Shown: positions 5,552 to 8,401 of the stretch, one piece after another
Numbering within the stretch: the first letter of the stretch is position 1
Layout: each line of letters starts with the position of its first letter
Origin: Streptosporangiaceae bacterium
Lineage (GTDB): Bacteria > Actinomycetota > Actinomycetes > Streptosporangiales > Streptosporangiaceae
DNA: 8,401 bases
NCBI GenBank assembly: GCA_030040475.1
Contig: JASHTQ010000235.1
Coordinates: 1 to 8,401 of the forward strand
Direction of reading: 5' to 3'
The notes under the pieces: model-generated
Told to the model about the DNA's origin: nothing
What the model saw: only the letters and a program-made list of their open reading frames with translations
Databases searched by the model: none
Made by a program: the position numbers and the translations under genes

Positions 5552-6358
5552 ATGGCGGACGTGGCGGGCATCGCCGTCGTCGGCGGCTCGGGCTTTTACG
5601 AGTTCCTTGAAGACGCCGAAGAGGTCAAGCTCGACACCCCGTTCGGCCCCCCGAGCGACCCGATCGCGGTGGGGGAGGTGGCAGGGCGGCGGGTCGCGTT
5701 CCTGCCCAGGCACGGCCGGGACCACAGGTTCCCGCCGCACAAGATCCCCTACCGCGCGAACATGTGGGCGCTGCGCTCGCTCGGCGTGCGCCGGGTCCTC
5801 GCGCCGACCGCCGTCGGCTCGCTGACCCCCTCCTACGGGCCAGGCACGCTCGTCATCCCCGACCAGCTGGTGGACCGCACCAGGATGCGGGAGCAGACCT
5901 ACTACGACGACGGCGCCTGCCATGTGCCGTTCGCCGACCCGTACTGCCCGTCGCTGCGCCCGGCCGCGATCGAGACCGCGCGCAAGTCCGGCTGGGTCCC
6001 CGCGGCCGCCGGGACCCTGGTCGTCATCGAGGGCCCGAGGTTCTCCACCCGCGCCGAGTCGCAGTGGTTCGCCGCCCAGGGCTGGACCCTGGTCGGCATG
6101 ACCGGCCACCCCGAGGCGGTCCTGGCCCGCGAACTCGCTGTCTGCTACGCCCCGCTGGCCCTGGTCACCGACCTCGACGCCGGCCTCGAAGAGGGCGAGG
6201 GCGTGACCCAGGCCGAGGTCTTCGAGGTGTTCGCCGCCAACATCGAGCGCCTCCGCGCGCTGGTCGGCACGATCATCGCCGCGCTCCCCGCCGAACGCGA
6301 AGACGACCTCTGCGCGCACGCCCTGGACGGCATCAGCCTCCCCTTTGACCTGCCCTAG
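5552..6358 (+). CDS. mtnP: S-methyl-5'-thioadenosine phosphorylase
   Basis: Cleaves methylthioadenosine with phosphate to adenine and 5-methylthioribose-1-phosphate, the first step of methionine salvage after polyamine or homoserine-lactone type reactions. The 268 residues show the nucleoside phosphorylase class II fold: phosphate loop GGSGFY (11-16), PRHGRDHRFPPHKIPYRAN (52-70), EGPRFSTRAES (160-170), GMTGHPEAVLARE (182-194) and VTDLDAG (205-211). Asp207 and Asp209 match the adenine-recognising pair of human MTAP (Asp220, Asp222), which argues against an inosine or guanosine phosphorylase. The Asn of the human NMT motif is Gly182 here, a common actinobacterial form as far as I recall. ATG 5552 is taken as start; GTG at codon 4 is the alternative and no strong ribosome-binding site is seen, so translation may be coupled to the FmdB gene. 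Operon with the CIRCE-controlled gene upstream. Confidence 0.93.
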   Translation: MADVAGIAVVGGSGFYEFLEDAEEVKLDTPFGPPSDPIAVGEVAGRRVAFLPRHGRDHRFPPHKIPYRANMWALRSLGVRRVLAPTAVGSLTPSYGPGTLVIPDQLVDRTRMREQTYYDDGACHVPFADPYCPSLRPAAIETARKSGWVPAAAGTLVVIEGPRFSTRAESQWFAAQGWTLVGMTGHPEAVLARELAVCYAPLALVTDLDAGLEEGEGVTQAEVFEVFAANIERLRALVGTIIAALPAEREDDLCAHALDGISLPFDLP

Positions 6359-6362
6359 CGCT

Positions 6363-6381
6363 CCCGCCGCGGGTCGGCGGG
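6363..6381. terminator. GC hairpin between convergent genes, probably two-way terminator
   Basis: CCCGCCG (6363-6369), five-base loop, CGGCGGG (6375-6381): a perfect 7-base-pair stem just after the mtnP stop and 49 bases beyond the end of the convergent GNAT gene. It lacks a T-run. Position between converging genes makes a shared terminator likely. Confidence 0.5.
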
Positions 6382-6429
6382 CCGGCCTGGGGGAGATACC
6401 ACGGCTCGTTCGGGATAAATGCTTTCTTC

Positions 6430-6951
6430 CTAGATACGGCGGGTCAGGACCACGCCTTCCCAGCCGCCTGCTACGGCGGGAAGCGATACCTGCCCGGTGC
6501 GGGTGAAGCCGGCCCGTTCGTAGTAGCGGACCAGGGCCTGGCCGCCGCCGGCCCAGCAGTCCAGCCTGAGCTGGCGGGCGCCGCGCTCGGCGGCCTCGCG
6601 CCCGGCGGCGTCCAGCATCAGCTGCCCGACGCCGCGCCCGGCGTGCCGCCGGTCGACCACGAGGTGCGCGAGGTACAGTTCCGGCTCGGCGGCCGGCGCG
6701 ACGTACCTGGGGGCCTGCGTGACCCACAGCGCCGCTACCAGGTCGCCGTCCGCTGCCGCCGCGACGCGCAGGCCGCCGGCCCGGACCACGTGCTCCAGCC
6801 CGGCGGCCATCTCGGGCTGCCGCGACCATGGCTCGGTGCCCCACTGCCCGGCCCGGCCGGTCTCGGCCAGCCACCGCACCGCCTGGTCGTAGAGCGCCAT
6901 GACGCGCGGCACGTCGGCGGCGGCGCCGGCGCGGACGTGCGTGCCTGCCAT
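6430..6951 (-). CDS. GNAT family N-acetyltransferase
   Basis: A 173-residue single-domain GNAT enzyme with unknown substrate. The N-terminal THVRAGAAADVPRVMALYDQ (4-23) is the usual first strand and helix. RTGQWGTEPWS (33-43, reading GRAGQWG) forms a substrate-side loop typical of a broad actinomycete subgroup. The acetyl-CoA motif A is LYLAHLVVDRRHAGRGVGQL (92-111), with the RxxGxG pattern at Arg102-Gly107, and the C-terminal part has LRLDCWAGGGQALVRYYERA (128-147) plus GF. The ATG at 6951 is chosen because TATGGT lies exactly 7 bases upstream, in line with the other gene starts here; in-frame ATG 6963 and GTG 6960 would lie within that -10 box. It is a single-gene unit, divergent from the hydrolase gene and convergent with mtnP. 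It is not the same subfamily as the RimJ-like enzyme in the window. Confidence 0.85.
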   Translation of the reverse strand: MAGTHVRAGAAADVPRVMALYDQAVRWLAETGRAGQWGTEPWSRQPEMAAGLEHVVRAGGLRVAAAADGDLVAALWVTQAPRYVAPAAEPELYLAHLVVDRRHAGRGVGQLMLDAAGREAAERGARQLRLDCWAGGGQALVRYYERAGFTRTGQVSLPAVAGGWEGVVLTRRI

Positions 6952-6958
6952 CCATGTC

Positions 6959-6964
6959 ACCATA
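6959..6964 (-). promoter_or_regulatory. -10 element of the GNAT gene, leaderless
   Basis: TATGGT on the minus strand, 7 bases before ATG 6951. Only 22 bases separate it from the opposite -10 (6987-6992), so the -35 zone of each promoter covers the -10 of the other. The minus -35 zone (about 6982-6988) reads ACAGCG or TACAGC and is not a good match to consensus. Confidence 0.45.
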
Positions 6965-6986
6965 TCGGTCCAGGTGGCGAGCGCTG

Positions 6987-6992
6987 TAAGGT
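6987..6992 (+). promoter_or_regulatory. -10 element of the hydrolase gene, leaderless
   Basis: TAAGGT, a TANNNT match, 7 bases before GTG 7000. No ribosome-binding site precedes the GTG (the seven bases are CTGCTTC), which supports a leaderless start. The -35 position falls on 6963-6969, inside or beside the opposite -10. Confidence 0.5.
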
Positions 6993-6999
6993 CTGCTTC

Positions 7000-7602
7000 G
7001 TGACGGATGTGACTCTTCCGCCGGGCGGGTCTGCCTCGGTATACGTGCTGCACGACGGCTACGTCGGCCGGGGCGGCGACCACGAGCGGGTGGCCGGGAC
7101 GGTCACGCTGATCGTGGACGACGGCGCGGTGATCGTCGTCGATCCCGGCATGGTGGCCTCCCGCAGCGACCTGCTTGCGGCGCTGGCCGCGCGGGGTCCC
7201 GGGGCAGGCGATGTCACCGACGTGGTGTTCAGCCACCATCATCCCGATCACACCGTGAACGCCGCGCTGTTCCCCGCCGCGCGCATCCACGACCACTGGG
7301 CCATGTACGTCGGCGACCGCTGGGTCGACAGGGACGCGCACGGGCTGGCGCTGTCGCCGTCTGTTCGGCTGCTGCGTACCCCCGGGCACACCGCGGAGGA
7401 CATCTCCACGGTGGCGTCCACGCCGGGTGACGTGTTCGCCTGCACGCATGCCTGGTGGACCGCGACCGGCCCGGCGCAGGACCCGCTCGGCTCCGACGCC
7501 GCTGCCCTGCACGCCAGCAGGGACCTGCTCCTGTCCTTCGCCTCGGTGATCGTGCCAGGTCACGGCGCCGCGTTCCGGCCGGACGGGAACACGCCCCGGT
7601 AG
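7000..7602 (+). CDS. Metallo-beta-lactamase-fold hydrolase (MBLAC1-like)
   Basis: A 200-residue metal hydrolase with no signal peptide, so cytoplasmic. The fold's motifs are in order: TVTLIVDDGAVIVVDPGM (34-51), the HxHxDH motif in FSHHHPDHT (77-85; His79, His81, Asp83, His84), the third histidine in LRTPGHTAEDIS (125-136; His130), a short FACTHAWW segment (146-153), and the last histidine in VPGHGAAF (185-192; His188). Overall spacing and the N-terminal VYVLHDGYV resemble MBLAC1-type proteins rather than beta-lactamases or glyoxalase II; the substrate is unknown and it should not be read as an antibiotic-resistance gene. The GTG at 7000 is chosen from the leaderless promoter; GTG 7009 is also in frame. 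It stands alone, 44 bases before the tRNA gene. Confidence 0.85.
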   Translation: MTDVTLPPGGSASVYVLHDGYVGRGGDHERVAGTVTLIVDDGAVIVVDPGMVASRSDLLAALAARGPGAGDVTDVVFSHHHPDHTVNAALFPAARIHDHWAMYVGDRWVDRDAHGLALSPSVRLLRTPGHTAEDISTVASTPGDVFACTHAWWTATGPAQDPLGSDAAALHASRDLLLSFASVIVPGHGAAFRPDGNTPR

Positions 7603-7627
7603 TTCGGCGGCCGGGCCGGTCCGCGGG

Positions 7628-7633
7628 TAGGCT
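7628..7633 (+). promoter_or_regulatory. -10 element of tRNA-Arg
   Basis: TAGGCT fits TANNNT and ends 13 bases before the tRNA, giving a leader of about 6-7 bases. A weak TTCGGC (7603-7608) lies 19 bases upstream; no better -35 is seen. Confidence 0.4.
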
Positions 7634-7646
7634 ATGGGGCGGCAGG

Positions 7647-7719
<73 letters not shown>

Positions 7720-7760
7720 CAGGTCAGAGGAGTTGTGCTGAGGCGGGCGGCGCGGCAGGA

Positions 7761-7779
7761 AGCCTAACGGATAGCCTAA
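7761..7779 (+). repeat. Direct repeat AGCCTAA, 12-base period, before the integrase
   Basis: AGCCTAA occurs at 7761-7767 and 7773-7779 with a 5-base spacer, in the -35 to spacer zone of the integrase promoter. The period is about one helical turn, which suits two protein subunits on one DNA face. It could be an arm site for the integrase or excisionase, or an operator for a repressor of the element. A chance repeat is possible, since only 7 bases are repeated. Confidence 0.4.
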
Positions 7780-7783
7780 GTGT

Positions 7784-7789
7784 TACCCT
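7784..7789 (+). promoter_or_regulatory. -10 element of the integrase gene, leaderless
   Basis: TACCCT, a TANNNT match, ends 6 bases before ATG 7796. The bases between (CTCGGT) give no ribosome-binding site. The -35 region is covered by the AGCCTAA direct repeat and has no TTGACA-like sequence. Confidence 0.4.
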
Positions 7790-7795
7790 CTCGGT

Positions 7796-8401
7796 ATGTC
7801 TGAGACCGCACTCCAGCGCCGTCGTCCTCGCGGCGAGGACGGGATCTACTTCGTCGCGTCGAAGGACCGGTACGTGGGATCGGTCTCGCTCGGCTACGGG
7901 CCGGATGGCAAGCGGATCCGGCGGACAGTCCTCGGCAAGACCAAGCAGGAGGTCCGGGCCAAGCTCCGGGACCTGCACAAGGAGCTTGACCGCGGGGTGA
8001 AGCCGTCGCCCACCTATTCGGTGCGGCAGGCGGTGGAGGACTGGCTGGCCGAGGGGCTCGACGACGCCTCCTCGCGTACCCGGACTCTTTATGAGGGGCT
8101 GCTGGAGCCGGTGCTGGAGATGATCGGTGCCCGGCCGCTGCGGGATCTGAGCGCGGGGGATGTCCGGTCGGCGCTCGGCGAGCTGGTGGGCCGGTATTCG
8201 ACCCGGTCGCTGCAGATTACCCGGAATTCGCTGGAGCGGGCGATTTGGCACGCCGAGGGTAACGACCTCGTCGGGCGGAATGTCGCGGCGCTGGTGAGGG
8301 CGCCGCGGGGCCGGGGCGGGCGGCCGTCGAAGAGCCTCACGCTGGAGCAGGCTAAGGCCTTGCTGGCCGTGGTGGAGGGGACGCGGTGGCATGCGTATGT
8401 C
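7796..8401 (+). CDS. int: Tyrosine-recombinase integrase (partial, catalytic domain outside window)
   Basis: The first 202 codons of an integrase, open at the window edge. Residues 16-68 form an AP2-like arm-binding domain typical of actinomycete integrases: GSVSLGYGPDGKRIRRTVLG (28-47), then KTKQEVRAKLRDLHKELDRG. Residues 74-170 form the SAM-like core-binding domain, with VRQAVEDWL (76-84), RTRTLYEGLLEPV, IGARPLRDLSAGDVRSAL and a long helix STRSLQITRNSLERAIWHA (135-153). The linker APRGRGGRPSKSLTLEQAKA (169-188) leads into the catalytic domain, whose Arg-His-Arg-Tyr residues would come after the edge, so activity cannot be judged. By hand count 26 of 202 codons end in A or T, against 13 of 268 in mtnP, in keeping with foreign origin. 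Position right after tRNA-Arg(CCT) suggests an integrative conjugative element or prophage that used this tRNA. Confidence 0.92.
   Translation, partial: MSETALQRRRPRGEDGIYFVASKDRYVGSVSLGYGPDGKRIRRTVLGKTKQEVRAKLRDLHKELDRGVKPSPTYSVRQAVEDWLAEGLDDASSRTRTLYEGLLEPVLEMIGARPLRDLSAGDVRSALGELVGRYSTRSLQITRNSLERAIWHAEGNDLVGRNVAALVRAPRGRGGRPSKSLTLEQAKALLAVVEGTRWHAYV

Noticed and set aside
5456..6955. Minus-strand open frame of 499 codons starting at ATG 6955
   Set aside because: It runs through the GNAT gene in another frame and antisense to mtnP and the FmdB gene, with low-complexity Arg/Gly/Asp-rich translation. The GNAT frame at 6951 carries the real motifs.
7000..7602. Reading the metallo-beta-lactamase-fold protein as an antibiotic-resistance beta-lactamase
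   Set aside because: There is no signal peptide, it has 200 residues and MBLAC1-like spacing around HHHPDH; the fold serves many hydrolase functions.
7735..7767. Ten-codon leader-like ORF (GTG to TAA) after GAGGAG between the tRNA and the integrase
   Set aside because: It is very short, has only 2 bases between ribosome site and GTG, and lies upstream of the integrase -10 box, so it would not be on the same leaderless transcript. It may be chance.

Overview
The window looks like chromosomal DNA from a high-GC Gram-positive actinomycete. Support comes from the very high GC content, G/C-ending codons, GTG and TTG starts, and a gene order that matches the Rv0991c-Rv0996 neighbourhood of Mycobacterium tuberculosis (FmdB/Ruc, 5-FTHF cyclo-ligase, galU, moeA/glp, rimJ, membrane protein), with moaC and mog inserted as in streptomycete-type genomes. 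A Streptosporangiales-like host is my guess; I cannot prove the family.

Left part (1-4404), minus strand: one compact operon reads galU > glp (MoeA/gephyrin-like) > moaC > mog > rimJ-type acetyltransferase, and then after a 212-base gap glpR (cut by the window edge). galU/glp and moaC/mog overlap by 4 bases and the other gaps inside the operon are 7-15 bases. It combines UDP-glucose supply, molybdopterin steps (MoaC, Mog, MoeA-like Glp) and the Glp/GlpR pair, which in corynebacteria links gephyrin-like Glp to the division machinery.

Centre (4405-6381), plus strand: a divergent promoter region separates galU from 5-formyltetrahydrofolate cyclo-ligase. After a hairpin at the cyclo-ligase stop codon comes a CIRCE operator (HrcA heat-shock repressor site) in front of an FmdB-family zinc-ribbon gene, the positional equivalent of mycobacterial Ruc (Rv0991c). 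The gene for S-methyl-5'-thioadenosine phosphorylase follows 6 bases after the FmdB stop, so methylthioadenosine salvage is probably under the same heat-shock control.

Right part (6382-8401): a GNAT acetyltransferase (minus) and a metallo-beta-lactamase-fold hydrolase (plus) diverge from an extremely short promoter region. A tRNA-Arg(CCT) gene follows, and just after its 3' end begins a tyrosine-recombinase integrase that runs off the window. This looks like the edge of an integrated mobile element whose body lies to the right.

Five transcription-unit starts (galU, cyclo-ligase, GNAT, hydrolase, integrase) share a TANNNT hexamer 6-7 bases before the start codon, which points to leaderless mRNAs and decides several starts. 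The longest gene-free stretch is 212 bases (219-430).
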